64,000 nucleotides of DNA, taken from JBBDIJ01 sp040880485 (lineage in GTDB: Bacteria > Bacteroidota > Rhodothermia > Balneolales > Balneolaceae). Every line of letters starts with the position of its first letter. The first letter of the stretch is position 1. The notes below the pieces were generated by a model. That model did no database searches, was not told where the DNA came from, and was given only the letters and a program-made list of their open reading frames with translations. Of the stretch, positions 35,891-46,154 are shown piece by piece. The stretch covers positions 1-64,000 of the forward strand of contig JBBDIJ010000013.1 of NCBI GenBank assembly GCA_040880485.1, read 5' to 3'. The translations under genes and the position numbers were made by a program.

Positions 35891-38182
35891 CTATTCCGGC
35901 ACCGGAAGCGACTCGATATTGTAGTGTGGTGGCTCCGTTCCGTGCAGATGCCGCACAAAATAGTCCCATCTGCTTCTCACAAAAAACGGGTGATGAGACA
36001 GCCTGTGATGCATATTGGGCATAATGAGCATATCAAAATTCCTGTTGGCCCGGATCAGTGCATCAACCACCTGCATGGTGGCGGCAGGGTGAACATTTTC
36101 GTCGAGCTCTCCATGCACAAGCAGCAACTTCCCTTCAAGTGCGGGTGCGTGTGTCACGTTGGACTGCTCTTCATAGTGTGGGCCCTCCGGATAGCCCATC
36201 CACTGCTCGTTCCACCACGCCTTATCCATTCGGTGGTCATGATTCCCTGCCGAAGAGACCGCTACCTTGTAGAACTCCGGCCGGGTCAAAATGGAGTGAG
36301 CAGTGTCATAGCCTCCTGCAGAGTGGCCGTAAATACCTACCCTGTCGAGATCCATATACGGATAGGACTCAGCCATCTGACGCATTACAAAGATCCGGTC
36401 GTCTATACTCGCACCTCCCAGATTTTTGAATGACTCTTCCCGAAATGCACGGGATCGTCGGGCGGTTCCCCTGCCATCCACCTGTACAACGATAAAGCCG
36501 AGTTCCGCTATCGCCTGGGCATCCGATCTGTATGCGTTGAATGTCTTGGGTACGTGAAAGTTGTGAGGGCCGGTATAGACCTTCTCAATGACTGGCCAGG
36601 AACGACTGGAATCGAAATTGGATGGACGCCAGATGACTCCGAACAGTTCGGTCTCGCCATCTGTCGAGAGCCCCTGAAACGGCTCGGGGGCCACCCAACC
36701 GTGATCGTATAGCCTCTCCACGTCCGCTTCGGCGAGAATCCGTACGATGGACCCATCCTCGCTGCTCCGAAGTGCGGTGACCGGTGCGTGATGGACCAGG
36801 GACCAGGTGTCACGAAACCACTTCCCATTTGGTGAAAAGCTGGCGTTGTGATCCCCCCCTTCAGTGGTCAGGGCTCGCAGGTTCCTGCCGTTAAAACCGA
36901 CCCTGTAGATTTGTCGCAAATAGGGGTCCACCCCATCTTCTATGCCTGCGGCTGCGAAGAAAATCACCTCATTCTCTTCATCCACATGCAGAATGTCACG
37001 CACCACCCACTCCCCGGAGGTGACCTGATTTAAAAGCTCTCCGCTGGAGAGGTCAAAACGGTAGATGTGATGCCACCCGTCCCGTTCGCTTGTCATTAGA
37101 AATTCGCCCTTCTCTTCCAGAATCTCAAAGCGGTTCATATCGGCATCAATATGTGTGTCCAGCTCTTCCCGGTGAACCAATTCACTCTGGCCGGTACGGG
37201 CCTCGATCCGAACCAGCTCTACCACCTCAAATCCGCGTTTTCTATCCAGAAACCAGAGCGTTTCACTGTCGCTGAACCAGGTAGGGAGGGCTCCGGATCC
37301 ATACCATCTCAGGGGCCAGGGATCTACATCCGCCTTCACGCTGCGCCTCGTGTGAATGTTGAAAATATGGATTTCCGAAACGGGTACCGCCGCTTCGGTG
37401 GCCAGGGGATAGGAGTAGATGTAGTGAATTGGCCGAAGCTGGCTTCTCGGTGAGGATTGAACCAGTGCAAAATCACGAGCCGATCTCTCATCGAGCCTGT
37501 ACGTGACCAATTTTCGGGAGTCGGGGGACCACCGGACCTGAACCGAACGCTCTACCTCCATAGACTCCTCCTGTACCATCTGGATGGGCGACGGTTGGGG
37601 TATCGCATAGCCATATCCTTCATGTCCGTCGGAAGTGAGCTGAAGAACTTCACCCGTCCGGTTCGATCTCACGAACAGATTGTAACCCTCTACAAAAGCA
37701 GTCCATTCACCATCAGGAGAGGTTCCGGGCGGTACGGGAGTATCAGGTTGCCGCTCGGAACAGAGGTACTCTTCCAGATCACACTCCCACTCCCGGCTGC
37801 CGTAACGGAACCGCATCGTAAGAAGGTCCTCGCCAAACAGATCGTACTGATTGAAAGGGAGCTCAAGTGGCCGGTGGTTCCGGCCGGTAGCCTCTCCAAG
37901 CGCTGATGCGAGTCGTTCGTGATCAAATGCCGGAGTTCGTTCCCCGGACTCCGGCTCCACAATCCAGTACCGTTTCATCCCGGGCCCGTCCTCCCTGTAA
38001 ATCAGTTTTTCTCCTTCGCTCACCCAGGCAGCGGAAAGGGTGGTGTTGAAAACAAGCGAATCCAGCTTTTGCGGCATGAAAGATTCGGCACGCTGGTAAT
38101 CTTCCAGACTACCCTGTCCGGCAACTGTAGCGGGTAGCAAGAGGATCAGTGTAAGAATCGAGAGCGTTGTGCAGGATTTCAT
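35891..38182 (-). CDS. Exported S9 prolyl oligopeptidase-family peptidase (DPP IV-like)
   Basis: A 763-aa secreted enzyme: signal peptide of about 23 residues (ending VAGQ), then a beta-propeller region to about residue 490, then an alpha/beta hydrolase domain. The nucleophile is in GHSAGG (Ser about 621), the Asp in GELDENVHP and the His in MHHRLSHHPFF. DPP IV-like members release dipeptides from the N terminus of peptides, often after Pro or Ala. The ATG at 38182 is chosen for the signal peptide; the frame extends to 38356 but then overlaps the hisS start. First gene of the hydrolase run, divergent from hisS. Confidence 0.9.
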   Translation of the reverse strand: MKSCTTLSILTLILLLPATVAGQGSLEDYQRAESFMPQKLDSLVFNTTLSAAWVSEGEKLIYREDGPGMKRYWIVEPESGERTPAFDHERLASALGEATGRNHRPLELPFNQYDLFGEDLLTMRFRYGSREWECDLEEYLCSERQPDTPVPPGTSPDGEWTAFVEGYNLFVRSNRTGEVLQLTSDGHEGYGYAIPQPSPIQMVQEESMEVERSVQVRWSPDSRKLVTYRLDERSARDFALVQSSPRSQLRPIHYIYSYPLATEAAVPVSEIHIFNIHTRRSVKADVDPWPLRWYGSGALPTWFSDSETLWFLDRKRGFEVVELVRIEARTGQSELVHREELDTHIDADMNRFEILEEKGEFLMTSERDGWHHIYRFDLSSGELLNQVTSGEWVVRDILHVDEENEVIFFAAAGIEDGVDPYLRQIYRVGFNGRNLRALTTEGGDHNASFSPNGKWFRDTWSLVHHAPVTALRSSEDGSIVRILAEADVERLYDHGWVAPEPFQGLSTDGETELFGVIWRPSNFDSSRSWPVIEKVYTGPHNFHVPKTFNAYRSDAQAIAELGFIVVQVDGRGTARRSRAFREESFKNLGGASIDDRIFVMRQMAESYPYMDLDRVGIYGHSAGGYDTAHSILTRPEFYKVAVSSAGNHDHRMDKAWWNEQWMGYPEGPHYEEQSNVTHAPALEGKLLLVHGELDENVHPAATMQVVDALIRANRNFDMLIMPNMHHRLSHHPFFVRSRWDYFVRHLHGTEPPHYNIESLPVPE

Positions 38183-38355
38183 GAGAGCAGATATGGATCG
38201 ATGTTTGAGACGAGATTCAGCCAGGTTTAAGAGAACCGAATCGGAAAATGTGAAATTACCGGTACATTTCCACATCTGTTTCGATTCATTTTCCGGTTCT
38301 GCCCCCGCACCCTTATCTTTGAACCTCTTTTTCAACCTGAATATCAGACCATCCA

Positions 38356-39609
38356 ATGGGCCAGCCCATTTATTCTACTCATCACGGTATGCGGGACATC
38401 CTCCCGGACGAGAGTCCAAAGTGGCGTGCACTTGAGACGTTGATTCACCAGGAGGCAAAAAAGTTCAATTTTGAGGAGATTCGCACCCCCATTCTCGAAC
38501 CCACCGAACTGATCGTTCGTGGCGTAGGGCAGTTGACGGATATTGTCTCCAAAGAGATCTTCTCTTTTCAGCGGGGCGAAGATCACTACGTCCTTCGCCC
38601 GGAGTGTACCGCGCCAGTCGCCCGCTCTTTTACAGAACACCATCTGGATCAACGGGGCGGCACCCAGAAACTCTATTACATGGGCCCGATGTTTCGGGCC
38701 GAACGACCACAAAAAGGGCGCCAGCGCCAATTTCACCAGTATGGTGCAGAGATACTGGGAAGTGATGACCCGGTAGCCGATACGGAGGCAATCTCCTTTA
38801 TGATGCAGATCTGCCGTAAAATCGGCATCTCCAATACGACTCTCAGAATCAACTCCATCGGTGACCCCGAGAGCCGTGATCGATACAAAAAAGTGCTCAT
38901 TGAGTACTTCACCCCCCAAAGTGACAAATTGAGTGAACTTTCTCAAAACCGGCTAGAGAAGAATCCTCTGCGTATCCTGGACTCCAAAGAGGAGCAGGAT
39001 CAACCCCTGATCGAGAAAGCTCCCACGATTGCCAGCTATTTGAATGAGGAGTCGGCACTGCACTTCGAAAAGCTCAAGAGCTATTTACAGAATCTCAACA
39101 TCCCATATGAAGAGGATCACCGGCTGGTACGTGGCCTCGACTACTACACAAGAACCGCATTCGAGCTCATCAGTCCGGACCTCGGCTCCCAGGATGCTCT
39201 TGCGGGCGGGGGCAGGTACGACCTGCTTGTCGAAGAGATCGGTGGTCCGCCGACACCTGCCGTCGGTTTTGCTGCCGGAATGGAGCGAATGTTGCTTGCC
39301 TGTGAAGAGCTGGGCATCGAAATCGGAGAACCGAAATCAGTAGATATCTACCTGGTTACCCGGGGCGCCGAGGCCCGCGCATGGGCGATAGAAACCCTGC
39401 CCGTCTTGCGTGAACGGGGCTACTCTGCCACCATGGATTACGCCGGCCGTTCGATCAAGGCGCAGATGAAAGACGCCGATCGTGAACAGGCCCGGTTTGC
39501 AGTCATCACGGGAGAAACGGAACTTCAGAGTGGTACATTCACCTTCAGGGATATGCAGAAGAGCGAAGAGACCGCCCTTACTCTGGAACAGATCCTGGAA
39601 CGACTCTAA
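38356..39609 (+). CDS. hisS: Histidyl-tRNA synthetase
   Basis: HisRS (417 aa) is a class II synthetase that charges tRNA-His. Motif 1 (FEEIRTPILEPTEL), motif 2 (MGPMFRAERPQKGRQRQFHQYGAE), the histidine-specific LVRGLDYYTRTAFE and the motif 3 region (VGFAAGMERM) are all present, with the anticodon-binding domain after about residue 325. Length is normal. The 3' end overlaps the antiporter gene by four bases, convergently. Confidence 0.96.
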   Translation: MGQPIYSTHHGMRDILPDESPKWRALETLIHQEAKKFNFEEIRTPILEPTELIVRGVGQLTDIVSKEIFSFQRGEDHYVLRPECTAPVARSFTEHHLDQRGGTQKLYYMGPMFRAERPQKGRQRQFHQYGAEILGSDDPVADTEAISFMMQICRKIGISNTTLRINSIGDPESRDRYKKVLIEYFTPQSDKLSELSQNRLEKNPLRILDSKEEQDQPLIEKAPTIASYLNEESALHFEKLKSYLQNLNIPYEEDHRLVRGLDYYTRTAFELISPDLGSQDALAGGGRYDLLVEEIGGPPTPAVGFAAGMERMLLACEELGIEIGEPKSVDIYLVTRGAEARAWAIETLPVLRERGYSATMDYAGRSIKAQMKDADREQARFAVITGETELQSGTFTFRDMQKSEETALTLEQILERL

Positions 39610-42113
39610 AAAGTGGCCGGGCCCGTTCCGGCATTTCGTGCCAAAATAAACTTCATCACCTCCTGGGCACTCTTTGCCTCACTTACTCTCTTCACATCGT
39701 CTCCCGGCGGAATCAGCTTGACCACTCTGTTCAATGCATCCAGATGTTCCTGGGCTTCCATAAACCGCGGACTGAAAAGAATCAGTACCACATAGGCCCG
39801 GTTGGCCGTCTGCTCAATTTTAATCCCGTCAGTCAGGGTTCCGATAAAGAGTGCCTGCTCTTTCACTTTGGAGGTGTGAGATTCATAAAGAACCACTCCC
39901 GGCATCACCTCCGGGGTATAGTCCGTAGAATTCTCGAGCAGCCGTCGCGTAAGTCGCTCCGTTTCTATTGACTCGAACAGCTCATCTCCTGAGATCATCT
40001 CTGTGAGTAGAGGCACGATCTCATCGCTCTGCAGACCGGTATGGATCCTGTCCTCCCTGAGCAGAGGTATCTCCCTGTCCGGTCCACCTCCCTGCTCCGG
40101 CTCGGCGGGAACCTCCGAAGCGTAGACCGTAATGAAACTGAGCTGAGGGTATCTCTTTGAAATCACCCTGGGAAGCCGGTCCAGGCCAGGCCTCCAGGAG
40201 AGTGTCCCCTCCCTGGTACTTACAAGTACAAAAAGATCGTTCTCTCGCCGATTCCCCTCCAGCCAACCGGGCAGGTTGGACCACAGGTTAATGGATGAAA
40301 AAGCGACTTCAATATCGGGCTTCACCATCTCGATGCGTCGTTTAACTTTCGGTTCCCTATCGTGAGTCGAGACGACCAGAACTTCCACACCCATCTGCTC
40401 TGCCATGAGCTTGAGCGAACGTACAGCCCCCGAAAATCCAATCTCAAGTGAGGCAAATGGAGGAATGGCAATGACCAGCCTTTCAAAAGTGTTCACCGGC
40501 TTCTCAAATTTACATACCATCACCATCTCGTCCACCTCTTCGAGAAGCTGATCCAGAATACTACCGAAGATTCTTCGGCGGGTAGAGACCTCTCCGTTCC
40601 AACCAATAATGATATTGGAAATCCGGCTCTCCTCGACGGCTCTTGAGATGCCTTTGGCCACATTGAGATCGACCCTTGTAATGGGAGTAACCTGTACTTC
40701 TGCTGCGGCCGCATGGATCACTGCATGGCTCAGCATCTTCTCGCCTCTCGCTACATTGGAATCTACGTTGTCACCGTCCCTGGCGACCGTCAGCGGATAG
40801 ATCGGCTGTCCCGACTTCTCGTCACGTACCATAAATGCAATGTCCATGAGTGCATCCGAGGTTTCGGGGTTGGACAGAGGCACCAGGAGTCTTTGAGGAG
40901 CATCTGCCGGGTTGTATGGTTTCTCTTCATCCCCGATCGCTACATCCCGTCCATATTTTTCGACCAGCCAGGGGCCAAGCAGACAAGTAATCAGAATCAT
41001 GATGACCACTGCATTTACGGCGGTCGTGTCGAAGAACCCGAGATCGAATCCTACAAGTGTGACAGCCAGAGTGGCTGCCGACTGGGGAACCGTCAGGCCA
41101 TACACCACCAGCCCCTCGGCGGCAGTGTAAGAGAAAAACAGTTTGGAGAGGCTCGCTGCAATCCCTTTGCCGATAAACACAAGTAGCGAGAATGCAATCG
41201 CCTTGATCCAGACATCCAGATCGGTGAGCACAGAAACATCCACCAGCATCCCGACCGAAATCAGAAAAAAGGGTATAAAAAAGACATTTCCGACAAATTG
41301 TACCCGGCTCATCAGGGTGCCGCTCTCCGGTACCAAACGATTCAGCAACAGGCCCGCCATAAAGGCGCCTATAATGGGCGCCAGCCCGGCCAGGTCGGCA
41401 AGAAACGCTGTGGAGAAGAGCAGTGCGACGATAAAAACGTAGTCCGTATTGTTCTCATACTTTACATTACGAAAATACCACCGCCCCAGCCTCGGAAGAA
41501 TCAAAACGGCCGCCGCGACAAATATAACCACCGACAAACCAAAACCGGTCCAGTATCCGGGCCCCTGCTCCCCTCCAGCGCTACCGGCTACGATGGCAAG
41601 TACTCCCAGGGAGGCAGTATCTGTGACCAGCGTTCCCCCCATTGCCATAGTCACGCCCGTATTCTTGGTAATGCCCAGTCGCTCGACAATCGGGTAGGCA
41701 AGCAGTGTGTGGGAACCGACGATGGAACCCAGCAACAGGGAAGTGGCCAGTGAATAGTCGAGCAGCCATACCCCTGCGGCAATCCCTCCGAGTTGGGGTA
41801 TGAAGAAGGAGAGCAGACCGAAACCGATGCTTCTCTCCTTCAGCTTCTCGAACTGGTTGAGATCTATGGAGAGACCCGCCATAAACATCAGATAGAGCAG
41901 CCCCACTGTACCCAGCAGTTCGATGGTGAAGTCTCTTTCCAGAAGCCCCATTACGCTTGGCCCCACGACCGTTCCGGCAAGAATAAGTCCCACGATGCCC
42001 GGAATTCTCAGTTTTCTGAAAGCGAGTGGTGCCAACAGGATGATGAGCATCACGAGAGCGAAGATCAATACAGGGTCCGAGAAGGGGAGCGAAATAGAAA
42101 ATCTTTCGTCCAT
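39606..42113 (-). CDS. CPA2 cation:proton antiporter with USP-like and EIIA-like tail
   Basis: An 835-aa membrane protein. Residues 1 to about 400 have some 12 hydrophobic helices of the Kef/NapA antiporter type (DPVLIFALVMLIILLAP; FMAGLSIDL; GSIVGSHTLLAYP). About 410-690 holds two universal-stress-like domains (PQRLLVPLSNP..., then FERLVIAIPPFAS). From about 700 to the end the sequence follows the PTS EIIA type-2 fold (RLLENSTDYTPEV, GTLTDGIKIEQ, HLDALNRVVKLI). The phospho-accepting His expected after Pro 738 is Gly 739. Such antiporters regulate cytoplasmic pH or K+; the tail is likely regulatory. Start 42113 is set by the first helix. Overlaps hisS by four bases. Confidence 0.85.
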   Translation of the reverse strand: MDERFSISLPFSDPVLIFALVMLIILLAPLAFRKLRIPGIVGLILAGTVVGPSVMGLLERDFTIELLGTVGLLYLMFMAGLSIDLNQFEKLKERSIGFGLLSFFIPQLGGIAAGVWLLDYSLATSLLLGSIVGSHTLLAYPIVERLGITKNTGVTMAMGGTLVTDTASLGVLAIVAGSAGGEQGPGYWTGFGLSVVIFVAAAVLILPRLGRWYFRNVKYENNTDYVFIVALLFSTAFLADLAGLAPIIGAFMAGLLLNRLVPESGTLMSRVQFVGNVFFIPFFLISVGMLVDVSVLTDLDVWIKAIAFSLLVFIGKGIAASLSKLFFSYTAAEGLVVYGLTVPQSAATLAVTLVGFDLGFFDTTAVNAVVIMILITCLLGPWLVEKYGRDVAIGDEEKPYNPADAPQRLLVPLSNPETSDALMDIAFMVRDEKSGQPIYPLTVARDGDNVDSNVARGEKMLSHAVIHAAAAEVQVTPITRVDLNVAKGISRAVEESRISNIIIGWNGEVSTRRRIFGSILDQLLEEVDEMVMVCKFEKPVNTFERLVIAIPPFASLEIGFSGAVRSLKLMAEQMGVEVLVVSTHDREPKVKRRIEMVKPDIEVAFSSINLWSNLPGWLEGNRRENDLFVLVSTREGTLSWRPGLDRLPRVISKRYPQLSFITVYASEVPAEPEQGGGPDREIPLLREDRIHTGLQSDEIVPLLTEMISGDELFESIETERLTRRLLENSTDYTPEVMPGVVLYESHTSKVKEQALFIGTLTDGIKIEQTANRAYVVLILFSPRFMEAQEHLDALNRVVKLIPPGDDVKRVSEAKSAQEVMKFILARNAGTGPATF

Positions 42114-42245
42114 ACAGATATTTGGGTGCCAGATTTGATTCACGACAAGAATACAGCTTTCTGTAATAAGAATCTGACCCCCTGCCCGAATCGAATTGAC
42201 TCTCACCGGCTAAAGGTGTAGCCTCCTTCAAAAAAAAGTAAGGAC

Positions 42246-45200
42246 ATGAACCTCTCCCGCGCCAAAGCGACATGGAGCATTCAGATAGACACCGGTGGAA
42301 CCTTTACCGATGCCATCGGACAGGATCCCTCTGGAGGAATTTATCGTTGCAAGGTGTTAAGCAGCAGCTCGGTACGGGGCCTTGCCTTCAGAGAGACCGA
42401 TCGTTATACTCTCGAAACCAACCTGCCCGGCTCCCTTCCCGACCATTTTTTTAAAGGATTCCGGTTTCGATGGAGCGGCCATCCCGAGAGAGAGTGGAGA
42501 GTCACCGACTACCGTAAGAGCGGTGCACAAATACGTCTCAACTCCCCCGCTCACTTTCCCCGGGAGAGCTCAGGTGAAAAGCCTCCTCTTTTTGAACTAC
42601 AGAGCCATGAAGAAGCTCCGCTGCTGGCCGCCCGCTGGATGACTGGAACGGCGCCAGCTGACCCGCTTCCATCCATCGATCTAAGACTGGCAACGACGAG
42701 GGGAACCAACGCACTTCTGGAGAGAGAGATTGCAACGGTACTGCTGCTTGTGACCGAGGGGTTCCGGGATCTGCTAACGATTGGCGATCAATCCCGGAAA
42801 GAGCTCTTTTCCCTTCATATAGAGAAGCCACCTCCATTGACTCAATTCATTGTGGAGGTTCCGGAACGGATATCCGCAGATGGAGAGATTCTGCGCCCCC
42901 TGGACCAAAGGGTGCTTAGAAAACGACTTGAAGAGGTTCCGGGAGAGATCGATTCGGTGGCTGTCTGCTTTATGAACAGTTATGCCAATCCGGCCCATGA
43001 GGAGATGGCCGCAGAGATCGTTCAGAAGTGGCGACAAACAGATCTCACTCTTTCCAGCCGGCTGAATCGTCAGATTCGAATTGTTCCCAGAGCCTCCACA
43101 ACGGTTGTCAATGCGGCTCTTGCACCCGTCATGGAGAACTATCTGAGGCGGGTTGGAGAGGGTGTACCGCTCGAACGCATTCACATGATGAACAGTGCCG
43201 GAATGCTGACCCGGGCCGATCGCTACCTGCCGAAGGAGGGGCTTCTGAGCGGGCCGGCAGGCGGCGTCGCCGGAGTGGCCGCCATCGGCCGGCGGTGCGG
43301 CGAAAACCGCCTCATCTCCTTCGACATGGGAGGCACCAGCACCGATGTCGCCCGCTACGATGGCGGCTTCGAGTACAGCTACGAACACACGGTGGGCGAC
43401 GCTCGCCTGCTCGCCCCGGCCCTTTCGATCGAAACGGTGGCAGCCGGGGGCGGGTCCATCTGCGGTTTCGACGGGGTGAGTCTTACGGTGGGGCCGGAGA
43501 GTGCCGGGGCGGTGCCCGGCCCCGCATGCTACGGGGCCGGGGGCCCGCTCACCCTCACCGACGTCAACCTCCTTGCCGGACGGCTGAGCCCGGACCATTT
43601 TCATCAGCCTCTGCACAGAGCAGCAGCTGAAAAGCGGCTACAGGAGTGCCTCGATCAGATCGGGCAAGAGAACAGCATTCATGTCGGCAAGACCGCTGAA
43701 GACGAGAGAGTCTCCCTGCTGGAGGGATGGATCGATATTGCCAACGAAAAGATGGCCAGGGCGATACGTACCACCTCGCTGGAGAGAGGGTTCGACCCGG
43801 CCGAATATACTCTGGTCTCCTTCGGTGGAGCAGGTGGACAGCACGCAGCTGCTATTGCCGAAAAGCTTGGCATCACAACGATCCTTTCACCAATCGACGC
43901 CGGACTGCTCAGCGCATACGGACTTCAACAGGCGCGGCTGGAGAAGATAGGCACCCGTCAAATACTGGCCCCACTGCAGGAGATCGGAAGCGAACTCCCC
44001 GATCTGTTCAGGGAGCTGGATTACCAGACCCGAAAAGAACTTCAGGAAGAGGGGGTGCCACCCGACGACATCTCCTGTCGGAAACGCTCTCTCTTCCTCC
44101 GACTCGAAGGACAGGAGAGTACACTGGAGATCCCCTTTAAAGAGAGCCACTCCCCTGCCGATGCGTTCAACACACTCTACAAAGACCAGTACGGTTATCG
44201 GCCGGACCGGCGGGAAATAGAGCTGGAGTCGATTCGGATTCATCTCTCCGAAACCGAGCCTGAACCCACAACCTCCACACTCCCGGATACTCAACCGCTA
44301 CCGGACCCGGTCGGTGAGCAGCCGCTGCTGATTGATGGCCAATGGTTTACACTGCCGCTCTATGAGAGGGGCTCCCTGTCGCCGGGCTGCCACCTGACGG
44401 GCCCCTGCCTGATCCCCGATCCCTGGAGTACGCTATTTCTTCCCTCGAAGTGGGAGGGGCGCATCCTGAGCGATGGCACACTGATCGCCAAAAGCTTCGG
44501 CAAGCCGGATAGAGAGGAGTCGCGCAATCAGAGTGAGGCGGTTCAACTCCAACTCTACACACAGCGCTTCCGGGGGGTGGCGGAGCAGATGGGGACCATG
44601 CTTCGGCACACCGCACTCTCCGTGAATGTAAAGGAGAGAATGGACTTCTCCTGCGCCCTGCTGAACAGCCAGGGGAGGCTGGTGGTCAACGCCCCGCACA
44701 TACCCGTCCACCTGGGGGCTATGGGGCTTGCCGTCCGCACCGTACTGGAAATAATGCCTATGGAGGATGGAGACGTGGTAGTCACCAACCATCCCGGATT
44801 TGGTGGCTCTCACCTGCCCGATATTACGGTCATCACTCCTGTCTGGCATCGGGGCGAGCGAGTCGGGTTCACAGCCAGCCGTGCTCACCACTCGGAAATT
44901 GGTGGCACGCGTCCCGGATCGATGCCGCCAGATGCCCGTTCGCTGCAGGAAGAGGGTGTCGTTATCTCCCCCTTTCACCTCATCCGCAGCGGCAAGGAGA
45001 ACTGGGGCCGGCTCCGGAAGTTGCTGGAAGCACCCCCCTGGCCCTCACGCTCCCCGGAAGAGAACATGGCAGACATACGTGCGGCTGTGGCCGCCAACCA
45101 TCGCGGGGCGGCCGACCTGATCCGTCTCATCGATACGTTCGGACAAAAAGAGGTGACCGACTCCATGAGGAGTATGGAAAAATACGCCTTCAGCCGGATG

Positions 45201-46076
45201 CGTCACACCCTGAGTCAAATTCCGGACGGCACCTATCAAGCCGAAGAGAAGATGGATGACGGATCGCCGCTACGTGTCTGCTGCCAGGTTCGCGGAGAGA
45301 AGATGGAGATCGACTTTACCGGCAGTGCACCGGTTCACCCCGGCAACCTGAACGCCAATCCGGCCATTGTAAACAGTGTGGTGATCTACCTGTTGCGGCT
45401 GCTGGTCGACGAGCCGCTACCACTGAACGACGGGTTACTGCAGCCGGTTCAAATCCGGCTGCCGGAGGGGATGCTGAACCCGCCCTTCCCGCAGGAATTC
45501 TCCCGCTGCCCCGCCGTGGTGGGTGGTAACATCGAAACCAGCCAGCGGCTTGTGGATACACTCCTGAAAGCGTTCGGCCTGGCTGGCTGCAGCCAGGGAA
45601 CCATGAATAACATCCTGTTCGGAAACGACCGGTTCGGTTATTACGAAACAGTCGCAGGTGGAACCGGAGCCATAGAGGGGGGCGACGGCGCAGATGCTGT
45701 CCACCAGCACATGACCAATACACGGGCCACCGATCCGGAAATTCTGGAGAAGAGATATCCGGTTCGGCTCGAAACATTTGCCATTCGAAGGGGGTCCGGT
45801 GGAAGAGGACGCTGGCGTGGCGGTAACGGGGTGGTGCGTGAGATTACTTTTCTTGAACCGGTCTCCCTTTCGGTTCTCGGCCAGCATCGTACCCTCCCAC
45901 CCTACGGCATGGAGGGCGGCGAGCCGGGGGCTTGCGGCGAGTGGTATATCCGGTTGGCAAGCGGTGGAGAGAAGCGGCTCTCCTGGTCCGATTCGGCGGA
46001 GCTGAAACCGGGTGATCGCCTGATCCTTCTCTCTCCCGGAGGGGGAGGCTATGGCGCCCCGGACGATTTGCAATAG
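42246..46076 (+). CDS. 5-oxoprolinase / hydantoinase A-B fusion
   Basis: A 1276-aa ATP-dependent cyclic amidase. The N-terminal HyuA-like part has the nucleotide-binding DTGGTFTDAIG (about 15-25) and, near residue 360, FDMGGTSTDVARYDGG. The HyuB-like part begins about residue 760 and contains NHPGFGGSHLPDIT and ENMADIRAAVAANHRG. The one-chain A-B fusion and length fit 5-oxoprolinase (pyroglutamate to glutamate); a hydantoinase or acetophenone carboxylase-like substrate cannot be excluded. A GC-rich block covers about 43200-43590. Upstream it is divergent from the antiporter; lysA follows after 78 bases. Confidence 0.85.
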   Translation: MNLSRAKATWSIQIDTGGTFTDAIGQDPSGGIYRCKVLSSSSVRGLAFRETDRYTLETNLPGSLPDHFFKGFRFRWSGHPEREWRVTDYRKSGAQIRLNSPAHFPRESSGEKPPLFELQSHEEAPLLAARWMTGTAPADPLPSIDLRLATTRGTNALLEREIATVLLLVTEGFRDLLTIGDQSRKELFSLHIEKPPPLTQFIVEVPERISADGEILRPLDQRVLRKRLEEVPGEIDSVAVCFMNSYANPAHEEMAAEIVQKWRQTDLTLSSRLNRQIRIVPRASTTVVNAALAPVMENYLRRVGEGVPLERIHMMNSAGMLTRADRYLPKEGLLSGPAGGVAGVAAIGRRCGENRLISFDMGGTSTDVARYDGGFEYSYEHTVGDARLLAPALSIETVAAGGGSICGFDGVSLTVGPESAGAVPGPACYGAGGPLTLTDVNLLAGRLSPDHFHQPLHRAAAEKRLQECLDQIGQENSIHVGKTAEDERVSLLEGWIDIANEKMARAIRTTSLERGFDPAEYTLVSFGGAGGQHAAAIAEKLGITTILSPIDAGLLSAYGLQQARLEKIGTRQILAPLQEIGSELPDLFRELDYQTRKELQEEGVPPDDISCRKRSLFLRLEGQESTLEIPFKESHSPADAFNTLYKDQYGYRPDRREIELESIRIHLSETEPEPTTSTLPDTQPLPDPVGEQPLLIDGQWFTLPLYERGSLSPGCHLTGPCLIPDPWSTLFLPSKWEGRILSDGTLIAKSFGKPDREESRNQSEAVQLQLYTQRFRGVAEQMGTMLRHTALSVNVKERMDFSCALLNSQGRLVVNAPHIPVHLGAMGLAVRTVLEIMPMEDGDVVVTNHPGFGGSHLPDITVITPVWHRGERVGFTASRAHHSEIGGTRPGSMPPDARSLQEEGVVISPFHLIRSGKENWGRLRKLLEAPPWPSRSPEENMADIRAAVAANHRGAADLIRLIDTFGQKEVTDSMRSMEKYAFSRMRHTLSQIPDGTYQAEEKMDDGSPLRVCCQVRGEKMEIDFTGSAPVHPGNLNANPAIVNSVVIYLLRLLVDEPLPLNDGLLQPVQIRLPEGMLNPPFPQEFSRCPAVVGGNIETSQRLVDTLLKAFGLAGCSQGTMNNILFGNDRFGYYETVAGGTGAIEGGDGADAVHQHMTNTRATDPEILEKRYPVRLETFAIRRGSGGRGRWRGGNGVVREITFLEPVSLSVLGQHRTLPPYGMEGGEPGACGEWYIRLASGGEKRLSWSDSAELKPGDRLILLSPGGGGYGAPDDLQ

Positions 46077-46154
46077 GAACCCGATCGGATAGCACACCAT
46101 TCTCTCTGAAAATCCGTACCTTTTGCGCTTTCCACAACAGCGAGACCCCCTGTC

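Noticed and set aside
38183..38356. 58-residue extension of the S9 peptidase
   Set aside because: It would place residues before a clear signal peptide and reach the hisS start codon.
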